Positions 52,209 through 61,391 of a DNA stretch of 64,000 bases are shown piece after piece. The first letter of the stretch is position 1, and every line of letters begins with the position of its first letter. The stretch lies in contig JBHJOI010000065.1 in the NCBI GenBank assembly GCA_050329935.1, forward strand, positions 11,448 to 75,447, given 5' to 3'. The stretch comes from CAYSFW01 sp050329935. GTDB lineage: Bacteria; Pseudomonadota; Gammaproteobacteria; UWMA-0217. The notes under the pieces were generated by a model. It was not told where the DNA came from, did no database searches, and saw nothing but the letters and a program-made list of their open reading frames with translations. The position numbers and the translations under genes were made by a program.

Positions 52209-53066
52209 TCAGGATGCGGCGAGGCTGTTTTCGAACGCGCGCACGATGCGGCTCACGGTGGTGTAGTGCACGCCGAAATGCGTGCCGACTGCTTGCAACG
52301 TGAAATCGCCGGAGAGGTAGGCGCGTGCGATCGCCTCGTTGCGATCGGGAAACCGCGCGGCGAAACTCGCCAACGAGTGCTCATGGTTCTTGCGTTGGCC
52401 GCGAGCGGACTTTTTCGCCGGCTTGGACTTGGCCTCGAGAGTCGCGCGCATGCGGCCGATGAAGGCGTCGTCACCGAGAAATATCTGACTGCGGACGTTG
52501 GCCCGTAGCGACGGCAACCCCTGCCCGGCATCCACGAACTCGGTATATTTCTGAATCGCGCGTTTAGGTTGCTTGGCGAATGTCTCCAGCAGTTCGTCGC
52601 GCGCCAACCAGTGCGGACAAGGTTCCTCGCCAACCATCTCCAGGTAGCTGCTCCACGGCCAGTCCGCGCTTTGCGTCGCCAATCCGAGACGGACCGGATT
52701 CAGCACGACTTCGCGCGCCAGCCCTCGCAGGTAGGACTCGCGCTCAACCAGAACTGCCTTGAACCGCCCCTGAAACACATGCCCCGCGCGCGTGTGGCGA
52801 CGATTGAAGTGCTGCGTATAGACGCCGTTCAGTTGGCGCATGCCTTTTGATAGATTCACCTCCGGTGTCGTCAGCAACACCTCGTAGTGATCGTTCAACT
52901 GGCACCATGCATACACCCGCCAGTGAAACCGCGCGCACACCTGATCCAGCACCTCCAGCCAATCGTGCCGATCGACATCGTCAAGAAACCCCGCTGCACC
53001 GCGTTCGGTGCGGGTAGAAACAAAAAAGAGTCCGCCCGGAATCTCGATTCGTGTCGGTCTGGCCAT
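52209..53066 (-). CDS. REP-associated tyrosine transposase (RAYT) with altered HUH motif
   Basis: A 285-residue Y1-type transposase: starts MARPTRIEIPGGLFFVSTR, then LSKGMRQLNGVYTQHFNRRH, the GHVFQGRFKAVLVE segment, and REVVLNPVRLGLA. The metal motif that normally reads NHYHLL is NDHYEVLL here, so the second His of the HUH pair is Glu. A C-terminal helix-turn-helix (IARAYLSGDFTLQAVGTHFGVHYTTVSRIV) is present. Upstream, GGGGTCAGGTCTGTTGACAC on the minus strand near 53090-53110 resembles the leader usually seen before such genes. Its stop lies 7 bp from the convergent Usp gene. Confidence 0.88.
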   Translation of the reverse strand: MARPTRIEIPGGLFFVSTRTERGAAGFLDDVDRHDWLEVLDQVCARFHWRVYAWCQLNDHYEVLLTTPEVNLSKGMRQLNGVYTQHFNRRHTRAGHVFQGRFKAVLVERESYLRGLAREVVLNPVRLGLATQSADWPWSSYLEMVGEEPCPHWLARDELLETFAKQPKRAIQKYTEFVDAGQGLPSLRANVRSQIFLGDDAFIGRMRATLEAKSKPAKKSARGQRKNHEHSLASFAARFPDRNEAIARAYLSGDFTLQAVGTHFGVHYTTVSRIVRAFENSLAAS

Positions 53067-53471
53067 GCACAAAGTCTAGCACACTCTCACCGTGTCAACA
53101 GACCTGACCCCTCGTTCGCGCCCCATTTGAACGGAGAAATCGACCCCGGGCGATCCAAACCCCGCGCCAACCGATCCGGCCTGCATCGGCGATCGATCGA
53201 TCGCCGAAACCTCGGAGCAACCCCAGATCCGCGTCAATTGCCACGTTCGTAAACGTGACGTGTGACCTTGTTTTGCATCCTCGCATCCGGATACTTAGCC
53301 AGGCTCGCGAAACCACTGCCCGCCCAGGGCATCTGGCCTCGTAGCGCTCGAAACTGGGGGAAACTCGTCACGCACAAGAGTCGAGGCACCGACACGCTGA
53401 TGTCGGGCATATGCGGCCGAGTTTCAGAGGAAAGCGCGCCTTTGCGGCACGCATCGAAGGGGCAAAAAGCG
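53067..53471. other. Spacer with RAYT leader and a 22-bp perfect palindrome
   Basis: No gene. The left part is the leader/end sequence of the transposase unit. A perfect 22-bp palindrome (53186-53207), TCGGCGATCGA followed by its exact complement, could form a cruciform or bind a dimeric protein. The open frame before the FemAB gene is not supported as coding. Confidence 0.45.
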
Positions 53472-54521
53472 ATGAAAGAATTAACGACGGGTCCGGTATC
53501 GGACAGCGCATGGGATGACTATGTCGGCCGGCACCCTGCCGGCCATCACGAACAAAGCAGTAGCTTCGGCCACAATCGCGAACTTTATGGATTCAAAGTC
53601 GCCCGCGTTGGTGTCTTCGAACATGGCAAGCTGGTCGGAGGCGCGCAGATCCTCTCCCGCGGCGCGTCCATCGCCGGACGATTCGGCACCGTACCCCAGG
53701 GACCGCTGGTGGACGATCGCCGCATCGACATCGCAGCCGCGCTGATCCAGGCCATACGGACACAGGCCCGCGAACTCCAGATCAGCCGCCTACGCGTGAT
53801 TTCCTACGCCGAGCCGGAGTTCTGGTCGAGCTTGCTCGACGATTTCGGCTTCGCTCCGAGCGGCTACCGTTGGCCCGCCGGGGAGACCGCGCTGGTCAGG
53901 ATCGACTGCGATAACGACGCCCTGCTCGCGGCGATGAAGCCGAAATGCCGCTACAACCTGCGCCTGGCGCAACGTAAGGGTGTACACGTCAGGCAGGGTG
54001 GCGAGGCCGATCTGGAGACGTTCTATCGGCTCCATCAAATCACCGCCGAGCGGCAGAAATTCCCCGTTTTTCCGCTGCAATACTTCCAGGACGCCTGGCG
54101 CATCTTCGCACCGCACAGCAAACTAAAGCTTTTTCTTGCCTACAGCGCGGACGGCGTCCCGCTCGCCGGCATCCTGGTCACGGTCATGGGCAGCCGTGCC
54201 TATTACGGCTGGGGCGGGTTGTCGAATGAAAACCCGGAGCTGATGGCGAACTACCTCACGCACTGGGAAGCCATTCAGTGGGCGCGCGATGCCGGATGCG
54301 AGATTTACGATTTCGCGGGTGTCGACGGCGACGACGGCGTCGCTCGCTTCAAGAAGCAATGGGGCGGCGACATCGTCCAGTATCCCGATGCGCTCGACAG
54401 CTATTACGGTCTATTCGCCGGCGTACTTGAAGCGGCTAGCGCGATCGCCTGGGACAACCCCAGATTGCGCGACCTGACTTGGAAACTGGGCTACCGGCTT
54501 TACGGGCCAATGCCGCACTGA
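53472..54521 (+). CDS. FemAB-like GNAT aminoacyl/acyl transferase
   Basis: A 349-residue protein of the FemAB/FemX type with two GNAT-like folds. Landmarks: SDSAWDDYVGRHPAGHHEQSS at the start, KPKCRYNLRLAQRKGVHVRQG, FYRLHQITAERQKFPVFPLQYF, LKLFLAYSADGVPLAGIL and EIYDFAGVDGDDGVARFKKQWGGD. In Firmicutes the family adds amino acids from tRNA to lipid II; in Gram-negatives such genes often belong to exopolysaccharide or lipid metabolism and the substrate is unknown. AAGGGG 10 nt before the ATG fixes the start. Confidence 0.88.
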   Translation: MKELTTGPVSDSAWDDYVGRHPAGHHEQSSSFGHNRELYGFKVARVGVFEHGKLVGGAQILSRGASIAGRFGTVPQGPLVDDRRIDIAAALIQAIRTQARELQISRLRVISYAEPEFWSSLLDDFGFAPSGYRWPAGETALVRIDCDNDALLAAMKPKCRYNLRLAQRKGVHVRQGGEADLETFYRLHQITAERQKFPVFPLQYFQDAWRIFAPHSKLKLFLAYSADGVPLAGILVTVMGSRAYYGWGGLSNENPELMANYLTHWEAIQWARDAGCEIYDFAGVDGDDGVARFKKQWGGDIVQYPDALDSYYGLFAGVLEAASAIAWDNPRLRDLTWKLGYRLYGPMPH

Positions 54522-54611
54522 GCTGCATCGCGAGGACGCCGCGCCGGACGGTGAATACCGCCCCCGACAGGTACGCGGGCGCGCGACGGATACCTCGCGC
54601 AACCGCTTGGG

Positions 54612-55112
54612 TCAGCCGCCGGCGCTCTCGAGCTCGAACTGGACCGCCTGTATTCCCGCGGCCGCACAGGCTTCGTCTTGCGCCCCGGTGGATGCCCCGG
54701 AAACGCCGACCGCTCCGACAATGTTTCCGGCCGCCTCGATCGGGATGCCACCCGCGGAGAACACCAAGCCCTCGACCTTGCCGACCGAGAACGGCGTAGT
54801 GAATCGGTTTTCCATGGTCGAAAGCGGTGCGTTGAAATTGACCGCTGTGTAGGCCTTTTGTCGGCTGATCTCGACAGTGATCCGTGGCGCGAGGGTGTCG
54901 CGCAATACAGCCATCGCGTCTCCGCTGCGGTCGACCACGGTGACGCCGATCTGAATCCCCTCCTTGCGACAGGCTTCAACGGCGGCTTTCGCGATTGCTT
55001 GCGAGGTTTCCAGGGTCAGGCGCGGGATCATGATGATCGCCGACTCATTGGCCCACGCCGGTGCCGCGATCAGACCAGCGAGGACAAGGCCGGTCGCTAT
55101 TTGATATCTCAT
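54612..55112 (-). CDS. GlcG/HbpS-family periplasmic protein
   Basis: A 166-residue secreted protein: signal peptide cleaved after PAWA, then the GlcG/HbpS fold with LETSQAIAKAAVEACRKEG, VTVVDRSGDAMAVLRDTLAP, SRQKAYTAVNF and GGIPIEAAGNIVGAVGVSGAS near the end. Relatives bind haem or cobalamin; nothing here proves a ligand. AAAGGAGAT 6 nt before the ATG decides the start. No operon partners. Confidence 0.9.
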   Translation of the reverse strand: MRYQIATGLVLAGLIAAPAWANESAIIMIPRLTLETSQAIAKAAVEACRKEGIQIGVTVVDRSGDAMAVLRDTLAPRITVEISRQKAYTAVNFNAPLSTMENRFTTPFSVGKVEGLVFSAGGIPIEAAGNIVGAVGVSGASTGAQDEACAAAGIQAVQFELESAGG

Positions 55113-55428
55113 TGAAATCTCCTTTGGGGTCGGTGGAAAAATCGAAGTTAGAGTCAGCGCCATGCGGCTGGCGTCCACGCGGTCGCCCGATGCAAGCGCG
55201 CTCTACGCGCTAAGGCTAGACCATTTTCGCGCCTTGCGGAGGCATCGTGGTCCGCATGGATACTTCGATTTTTTCGACATGTCGTGGCGATCGTTACGCC
55301 TGCTGCGGTTTGTCGGACCGGTCCTGCGCTCACCCGTCATCAAGATTGCTCGGCGTCGACACCTGCTTGGAGGCTCAACCCGCGCCGAATCATGCAAACG
55401 CAGCGCCGTACCCGCGATCTGTCCTAAT
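55113..55428. other. Spacer between the GlcG-like and BepA-like genes
   Basis: No gene or regulatory element could be supported. A plus-strand frame that continues from here into the protease gene is its antisense shadow. Confidence 0.4.
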
Positions 55429-56919
55429 TTATCGACCGTCGCGATCGGGACGCTCGAGCACGGCCTTACGATGCTGCTCGGTGACCTCCTTCAACCGGTG
55501 TTCCGCGACCTGACGCTGTCGCTCGCCCGCATCGTCGGCGTTGATCGCGATCTGGAACTGCTCCATGGCCGCGCGGTATTCGCCCTGAGCGGCGTAATAC
55601 TCGCCCTGGTGCATATGGGAGCGAGTCCGCTCACCCAGGGCCGCGTAGGCCTCGGCGGCAATCTGGCGCAGGGTGATATCGGTGCGCCCGTGCCGCGCCA
55701 AGCGAGCCTCGACGAATTCAGCAGCCACGGCATGTTGCTTATCCAGCAACAACGTCTTTGGATAGTCGTACACGAGCTGCAGGTGATCGGGGTAATCCGC
55801 TAGTGCCGCGCGATAACGCTGCGACGCCGACGAAAGTTCGCCCGCCTGCTGCAATATCTGACCTGCGAGCGCCTCGATCATCGGATGCCGAACGCGCTCC
55901 CGATCGAGTGTCGCGATCAACTCGCGCGCGGCAGCATAGTCACGTTTACGCAACAGTGCCGCGGCCAGCCCGTATCGCGCCGCCGCACGGTCACGTTCAG
56001 ACGCCTGCTCCAACTCGACGCGGGCGCGATTGGCCGTCTCTTCGGCCGTGCCGCGATAACTGCGCAACAACGCCCGTACCAACGCGAAATCGAGGCTATC
56101 CGCAACCGCGCGCCGCGAATGACGATGCGCCAGATCCTCTGCCTCGGCGATCCGTTCCTGGGTCAGCGGGTGAGTCATGAGATAGCCGTGGATCGGCGAT
56201 TCATCGCTATAACTGACCTGCTTCAGGCGCCGAAAAAAGCTCGCCATCGCGGCCGGATCAAACCCGGCGCGATCGAGCAACTGAAAGCCGATCCGGTCGG
56301 CCTCGCGCTCGCTTTCCCGGGTATAGTTGATCTGGCTTTGCAGTTGCCCCGCCATGGCGCTCGCCATCGCCGCGGACGCAATCTGACCGTTCCCCGCCGC
56401 GGCCGCGACAATGGCGGCGGCGAGCGCGGCCATCGTGGTCAAGGCCGTGCCGGACTGCGCGGCCATTTGCCGCGCGATATGGCGTTGGGTGACATGAGTA
56501 ATTTCGTGCGCCAACACCGAGGCCAGTTCACTTTCCGTTTCGGCCAGCAAAATGAGGCCGGTGAACACCCCGACATATCCACCGGGCAGCGCGAACGCGT
56601 TGATCTCCCGAGAGTTCACGGCGAAAAACTCGAACGCCTGATCGGCCGAGGGTCCTGCGGCAACCAACCGTCGCCCGAGACTGTTGAGATATGCGGTGAT
56701 CTCCGGATCGTCGAAATAGCCCCCCGAGGCCTTGAGACGCAACATCGTCTGCTCGCCTAATTCGCGCTCGGATTGACCGCTCAGCGACGCCGCCGCGGGC
56801 TCGCCCAGGTTCGGGAGATTGATCTGCGCGCGCGTCACGCCGCCAAATGCCGTCAAGGCGACGAGAGACGAGGCAAGAACGCACCGACGGACGCGGTAAA
56901 AGCGGTGCGGGAGTGACAT
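55429..56919 (-). CDS. bepA: BepA/YfgC-type M48 metalloprotease with TPR repeats
   Basis: A 496-residue periplasmic chaperone-protease. Signal peptide (VLASSLVALTAFGGVTRA), M48 domain with zinc motif SVLAHEITHVTQRHIARQ and third ligand Glu in TRESEREADRIGFQLL, then TPR repeats from about residue 290 (YGLAAALLRKRDYAAARELI, YYAAQGEYRAAMEQFQIAI). BepA assists assembly or removes stalled LptD and other beta-barrel proteins at the BAM complex. ATG at 56919 has GAGGT 8-9 nt upstream. Confidence 0.92.
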   Translation of the reverse strand: MSLPHRFYRVRRCVLASSLVALTAFGGVTRAQINLPNLGEPAAASLSGQSERELGEQTMLRLKASGGYFDDPEITAYLNSLGRRLVAAGPSADQAFEFFAVNSREINAFALPGGYVGVFTGLILLAETESELASVLAHEITHVTQRHIARQMAAQSGTALTTMAALAAAIVAAAAGNGQIASAAMASAMAGQLQSQINYTRESEREADRIGFQLLDRAGFDPAAMASFFRRLKQVSYSDESPIHGYLMTHPLTQERIAEAEDLAHRHSRRAVADSLDFALVRALLRSYRGTAEETANRARVELEQASERDRAAARYGLAAALLRKRDYAAARELIATLDRERVRHPMIEALAGQILQQAGELSSASQRYRAALADYPDHLQLVYDYPKTLLLDKQHAVAAEFVEARLARHGRTDITLRQIAAEAYAALGERTRSHMHQGEYYAAQGEYRAAMEQFQIAINADDAGERQRQVAEHRLKEVTEQHRKAVLERPDRDGR

Positions 56920-57137
56920 GGCAAATACCTCGTTGGAGCCTGGGCGCGCCGTTTGCGACGCCTCAATGTCCCAAGGATATGGGCGAAACCGGTCGCATTC
57001 CACCTTCGCGACACTGACGCGGGTCCATTATCGCGCGATCACCCGGCTTATCGGGATCCTCGGCGGCGTAGCGCGAGACCTGCGGTGTACCGCGACCGAC
57101 TCACCGCGATGCGGTCAGACCACGTGCACGGCTACGC

Positions 57138-58763
57138 TCAAAACGACTCCCATTCCTCACCCCCAACGACCTTGGTCACAGGCGGCTTCGCCGCCCCGGG
57201 CGCTGGCGACGTCCACGGACGGGACGCGGCGCGACGTTCCGGTCCGGCAGGGGGCGACTCCGCCTGGGTCGCCACACGCGCGGGTGTCAAAGCTTTCGCG
57301 GTGGGTTTTCGCGCGGGCATGGCGGGCGCCTGTACTGGCGCACCTGCGCCGACACGGAACGCGCCAATGGCGGTGACCAGCGCCTGGGCGTGGTGGTTCA
57401 TCGTTTCGCTGGCGGCGGCGACTTGCTCGACGAGCGCGGCGTTTTGCTGGGTCATTTCGTCCATGCTGCGCACCGACGCGTCGACCTGTTTGATGCCTTT
57501 CAACTGATCTTCACTCGCCGTCGCGATCTCGGCGACCAGAGCACTGACCTTATGCACCGAGGTCACGATTGATTGCAGCGATTTACCCGACTCATCCACC
57601 AATTGCGTGCCGGTCTCGACCTTGCCGGTACTTTCCTCTATCAGGTGTTTGATCTCGCGCGCGGCAGTCGCGCTCCGCTGAGCCAGGTTACGCACCTCGT
57701 TCGCGACGATCGCGAAACCGCGACCGTGCTCGCCCGCGTGTGCAGCCTCGACGGCCGCATTAAGCGCCAACAGGTTGGTTTGAAACGCGATTTCATCGAT
57801 GACCGTCGTAATCTCGGTGACCTTGCGGCTCGATTCGCTGATCGCGGACATCGCGGCGACCGTTTTGTCCAACACCTGGACGCTGTGGTCCGCCTGTTTA
57901 CCGGTCGCGCTGGCGAGATCACGCGCGGCGCTGGCCGACTGATTATTATGTTGCGCCGACCGGGTGATTTGCGTCATGGTCGCAGCGGTCTGCTGCAATT
58001 GGGTCGCCTGCGCCTCGGTTCGGTTGGACAAATCGAGATTGCTATTCGCGATCTCGCGGGTTGCCTGGGCAATCGCATTGGCGCCATCGCGCACGCGCCT
58101 AATGACACCGAGCAACACAGCCATGTATTCACCAAAGCGACGGGAGAAACCGCCGCGATGATTTTCCACCGCGATATCCAGATTGATTTTTCCGTCGACC
58201 ATCTCAAGATGGCCTGCCAAAGCCTGCATCTCCGAGGCTTGAAATACCTCGCGATGAGCATCCCGGGCTAGGTAGACCAGCACTGCAGTCTCGAACACCG
58301 CGAATATCGCGTGAATCAACACGAGATCGAATCCCGTGCGCCCAGCGAATATGAACACCGGTGCGCCTTGTGCCTGCAAATAGTTGAACGCGACGTGATG
58401 AACGGCAACGAGCGCGGAGGCCGCAACGATCGGCGCCCAGTCGCGATAAAACAATAAAAAGGCGAGCAGCACGAAAAAGCTGAAATGCATTTCGATCATG
58501 CCGTGCGCTTGATGCACCATCAGCGCGGACAGCACCATGAATCCGAGTCCGACCGAAACCCGAGTCAGACGACTCTGCGGCAACATCAGCATGAGCACGA
58601 CGGGCATCAAGGCCGCCGGCACGCCGATCAAAATGGCCTCCGCCCAGGTGTCGTGCCAGGACGCCAATCCAAAGCAAACCACGACACCGAACCATAGCAC
58701 GCCCGCCATCAACCGATTGGCCCGCAGGTTCAACGATTCCAACAACGAATTCCGTTCGCTCAC
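57138..58763 (-). CDS. Methyl-accepting chemotaxis protein with C-terminal CheR/CheB tether
   Basis: A 541-residue chemoreceptor. The N-terminal 190 residues form about six membrane segments with no large periplasmic domain and a His-rich patch (LMVHQAHGMIEMHF and ALVAVHHVAFNY). A HAMP-like linker precedes the signalling domain, whose hairpin tip is TVIDEIAFQTNLLALNAAVEAAHAGEHGRGF. The last residues GGEEWESF match the xWxxF pentapeptide that tethers CheR and CheB. GTG start at 58763 overlaps the preceding stop as GTGA and has a near-perfect GGAGGT site, fixing it. Confidence 0.92.
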   Translation of the reverse strand: MSERNSLLESLNLRANRLMAGVLWFGVVVCFGLASWHDTWAEAILIGVPAALMPVVLMLMLPQSRLTRVSVGLGFMVLSALMVHQAHGMIEMHFSFFVLLAFLLFYRDWAPIVAASALVAVHHVAFNYLQAQGAPVFIFAGRTGFDLVLIHAIFAVFETAVLVYLARDAHREVFQASEMQALAGHLEMVDGKINLDIAVENHRGGFSRRFGEYMAVLLGVIRRVRDGANAIAQATREIANSNLDLSNRTEAQATQLQQTAATMTQITRSAQHNNQSASAARDLASATGKQADHSVQVLDKTVAAMSAISESSRKVTEITTVIDEIAFQTNLLALNAAVEAAHAGEHGRGFAIVANEVRNLAQRSATAAREIKHLIEESTGKVETGTQLVDESGKSLQSIVTSVHKVSALVAEIATASEDQLKGIKQVDASVRSMDEMTQQNAALVEQVAAASETMNHHAQALVTAIGAFRVGAGAPVQAPAMPARKPTAKALTPARVATQAESPPAGPERRAASRPWTSPAPGAAKPPVTKVVGGEEWESF

Positions 58764-59458
58764 GCGCTTACCTCCGCGCTCATGATTATTGTATGTGGGC
58801 CGCCAGCAACCGTACGCTCCGGTTTCCAATCACAAAAACACCCGCTGGCCAAGACGTTCACAGCCGGATCCCGCACGGAATGCCCGAGCAGGTGATCGAG
58901 TGTCACTTCGACAAACGCACCGCCCTCTGAACTGCAAAACGCGTCGTTGCTGTAGGGACCGAAATAGCGAATGTGATGCTGCTCATCCAGAACGATCGCG
59001 GCGGGACTCGCCGGTACCGCTCGCGCCCATTCGGTGCCGCCGAAATGCCCAATCATCGCGTCACTACCGAACGTTGCGCGAGCCTTGGCAATCGCGCGCT
59101 CGTCGAGCGGCGAAGGCGCTACAACCACGAACCGCACACCCTGATCGCTAAATCTCTCGATCAAGTCGCGCACATGCGCCGCGCTGAATCGGCTACAGGC
59201 ACAACCGGGATCCCACAGATTGATCACCGTCGCCAGTGCGCGGCCACGATCCGTGCGATTCGTGAATTCGATTTGTTCGAGTATCGAGGCCGCGAGCGCG
59301 TCGGCTTCGAACCAATGGGATTGCGTCGCTCGCGACTCCACGTCGAACGGTCGCACGTACTGAAGCTGGAAATACCAGAATGCGTATCCGGTGGCGACGA
59401 GCCAGGCAACGACCAGCACCATGCCTAATCCGTAGCGGTAGCCTGTGGTATTCACCAT
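58760..59458 (-). CDS. Membrane-anchored thioredoxin-fold protein (DUF6436-like)
   Basis: A 232-residue protein with one N-terminal membrane segment (LGMVLVVAWLVATGYAFWYF) and a periplasmic domain resembling a thioredoxin fold: ALATVINLWDPGCACSRFSAAHVRDLIERF. The CAC pair replaces the usual CXXC. Two more Cys occur as CFC in NVLASGCFCDWKPE. It is translationally coupled to the chemoreceptor downstream (GTGA overlap), suggesting a shared redox-related task. DUF assignment is from memory of the family pattern and uncertain. Confidence 0.7.
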   Translation of the reverse strand: MVNTTGYRYGLGMVLVVAWLVATGYAFWYFQLQYVRPFDVESRATQSHWFEADALAASILEQIEFTNRTDRGRALATVINLWDPGCACSRFSAAHVRDLIERFSDQGVRFVVVAPSPLDERAIAKARATFGSDAMIGHFGGTEWARAVPASPAAIVLDEQHHIRYFGPYSNDAFCSSEGGAFVEVTLDHLLGHSVRDPAVNVLASGCFCDWKPERTVAGGPHTIIMSAEVSA

Positions 59459-59772
59459 CCCCCTCGTCCACTGAAGTGAAATACGGTCGCGACGCGTCCC
59501 CAACCATCCGGCACGCCCTCGCATGAATCGATGGTCCGACGCAGTCGGTATTCGATCAAACGAAACGATACCGATCGAACCTGCCCCTTTCCGCTCTATC
59601 CTTCACAAATCAGCGGCGGCTTGCGCTTGCGCGGCGCCAGATTTCAAGTGCGGGGAGAACTGGCGCTCAGTTGTAGGTAAGCGAACGCGCGCCGTCGGAA
59701 ACGTGCCGAGCAGAATTCGGCGCAATTGATGCTGGCAACGTATGCGTTGCGGCGATGAGAAGCAGATGGCAA
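59459..59772. other. Intergenic stretch without recognised features
   Basis: I see no gene, repeat or clear promoter. A 68-codon plus-strand frame at 59523 has four Cys in its middle but no ribosome site or family resemblance. Confidence 0.4.
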
Positions 59773-60234
59773 TCAGGGCTTAGCCGATTTTCTGGCCGCG
59801 GTCAGAAAGCGATCGAGCGCATTGGCGAATGCCTGGCGGTCGGCCTGATTCAATGGCTGCGGCCCATTGGTATTGATGCCGCTAGCACGCAGCGTTTCCA
59901 TGAAATCGCGCATGTTGAGTATGCCCTTGATGCTGTCGGCGGAATAACGCTCGCCACGCGGATTGAGTGCGTGTCCACCTTTCGCGATGACTTCCGCCGC
60001 CAGGGGGATATCGCTGGTAACCACCAAATCTCCCGACGCCAGGCGCTTAACGATTTCATTGTCCGCGACGTCGAAACCAGAATTCACCTTCAGCGCATCG
60101 ACAAAACGCGATGGTGGCGTGCGGATAAATTGATTCGCGACCAGGGTCACCTGCACGCGCGCCCGCTCCGCTGCGCGGAACAGAATTTCCTTGATAACCG
60201 TCGGACAGGCGTCGGCATCCACCCAAATTCGCAT
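59773..60234 (-). CDS. YaiI/YqxD family protein (UPF0178, PIN-like)
   Basis: A 153-residue protein matching UPF0178: MRIWVDADACPTVIKEILFRAAER, LVANQ, DVADNEIVKRLASGDLVVTSDIPLAAEVI and the ALNPRGERYSADSI segment. The conserved Asp residues are arranged like a PIN-type nuclease site, but activity is unproven. Single gene. Confidence 0.92.
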   Translation of the reverse strand: MRIWVDADACPTVIKEILFRAAERARVQVTLVANQFIRTPPSRFVDALKVNSGFDVADNEIVKRLASGDLVVTSDIPLAAEVIAKGGHALNPRGERYSADSIKGILNMRDFMETLRASGINTNGPQPLNQADRQAFANALDRFLTAARKSAKP

Positions 60235-60344
60235 GATTGCTCTCTCTCGGTATTCCAGATTAGCGCGTTGGTTTTATCCACACATGGTGGCGGTCGTCTA
60301 GCCTACGTGGATTCCGAACACTTACCGATCCCCTGGCTTCCGGG

Positions 60345-60428
60345 TAGGTTGTGGGTGAGCTTGCGAACCCCAACCGTTCCGCGACATTCAATCGCGCTGT
60401 TGGGGTTCGCAAGCGCACCCGCAACCTA
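60345..60428. repeat. 84-bp palindromic element (30-bp arms)
   Basis: Arms at 60345-60374 and 60399-60428 are inverted repeats matching at 28 of 30 positions; they start TAGGTTG and contain GCTTGCGAACCCCAAC. The 24-bp loop has its own small stem (CGCGA and TCGCG). Its form recalls repetitive extragenic palindromes found dispersed in many proteobacterial genomes. No second copy was found in this window. Confidence 0.8.
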
Positions 60429-60521
60429 TAGGAGCGCTGGAATAATCGCTTGGCCGCCGCCAGTCCGATCCGACCATTCTTAAGATGAAGATGCGACCAG
60501 GAAAACGCCTAATCGCCAACA

Positions 60522-61391
60522 TCATTCATCGATTTCGGGTAAGCGCAAAACCTGGCCCAGGGACAGCGCCGCGGGCGTCGCAAGCGTATCCCGGTTAGCT
60601 TCGAAGATCGCTTGTGCTTTGCTCGCGTCGCCATAGACACGACGCGCGATGCTCCACAACGAGTCGCCCGACTCAACCGTCACGGTGCGTGGTTGCGCTG
60701 AATGCCCGTCACGGGAGACTGCATCGGATTGCGCGGCGCTTTCCAGCGTATCCGGCAAGACCGTCTCGGTTTCGGACCCAACCGCTAGGTCGGGCCGTAC
60801 CTCTGTCTCGGAACTTGCATCAACCTCGGCCCCTGCCGCAGCATCAGCAGTTGCTTGCGCGTCGGGCACCGGCGTCACCGATGGCTCTGGCTCCGGGCGT
60901 ACTGCGCGTGGTGAATCATCCCGTGAATCATCCCGTCCAACCGCGCCGTGTGCGGCCTTATCTGGAAGCTCGGCGTCGATCGCTGGCGGCGTCCGCATCT
61001 CCGTGGCGCGGACAAGCGATCCGGCGTCAACCCGCAGAGCGACCGCGCGCGCGGCGTAGATCAAGGCTTGCTCATCTCCCAGCGCCAGCGCTTGCCCAGG
61101 TGGCGGCTCAAGCAACGCCGCCACATCGTCGATAGTCACGCGCGGCGAAATCACCCTGTCGCGGTCTAGGCGGAACGTATCCAGCCCTTGCGCGCGCTCG
61201 TTCAACGGCCATAGCGAGGCCGCGAGGTGACCGAGACGCTCATGGAAGAACAAGCCACCCGCCGCCGCGACAACGATCAGCGCCAACGCGACACGCTTCC
61301 AGATCGCTCCGGCGCGGGTCTGCATCCGTTGGATCCGGCCGTTGCGAATGACGACGCGGATACGCGGGTGCGGAATCGAACGCCGGGTCAT
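60522..61391 (-). CDS. Membrane-anchored LysM-domain protein
   Basis: A 289-residue protein: a basic N-terminus, one membrane segment (VALALIVVAAAGGLFFHERLG), a helical region near 70-130, a long acidic Pro/Ala/Glu/Ser linker (about 140-225), and a C-terminal LysM domain (VESGDSLWSIARRVYGD, AIFEANRDTL, LSLGQVLRLPE). LysM binds peptidoglycan, so it likely spans from inner membrane to cell wall, similar in plan to FimV-type proteins. The start is uncertain; ATG at 61391 or 61325 both keep the membrane segment. Confidence 0.82.
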   Translation of the reverse strand: MTRRSIPHPRIRVVIRNGRIQRMQTRAGAIWKRVALALIVVAAAGGLFFHERLGHLAASLWPLNERAQGLDTFRLDRDRVISPRVTIDDVAALLEPPPGQALALGDEQALIYAARAVALRVDAGSLVRATEMRTPPAIDAELPDKAAHGAVGRDDSRDDSPRAVRPEPEPSVTPVPDAQATADAAAGAEVDASSETEVRPDLAVGSETETVLPDTLESAAQSDAVSRDGHSAQPRTVTVESGDSLWSIARRVYGDASKAQAIFEANRDTLATPAALSLGQVLRLPEIDE

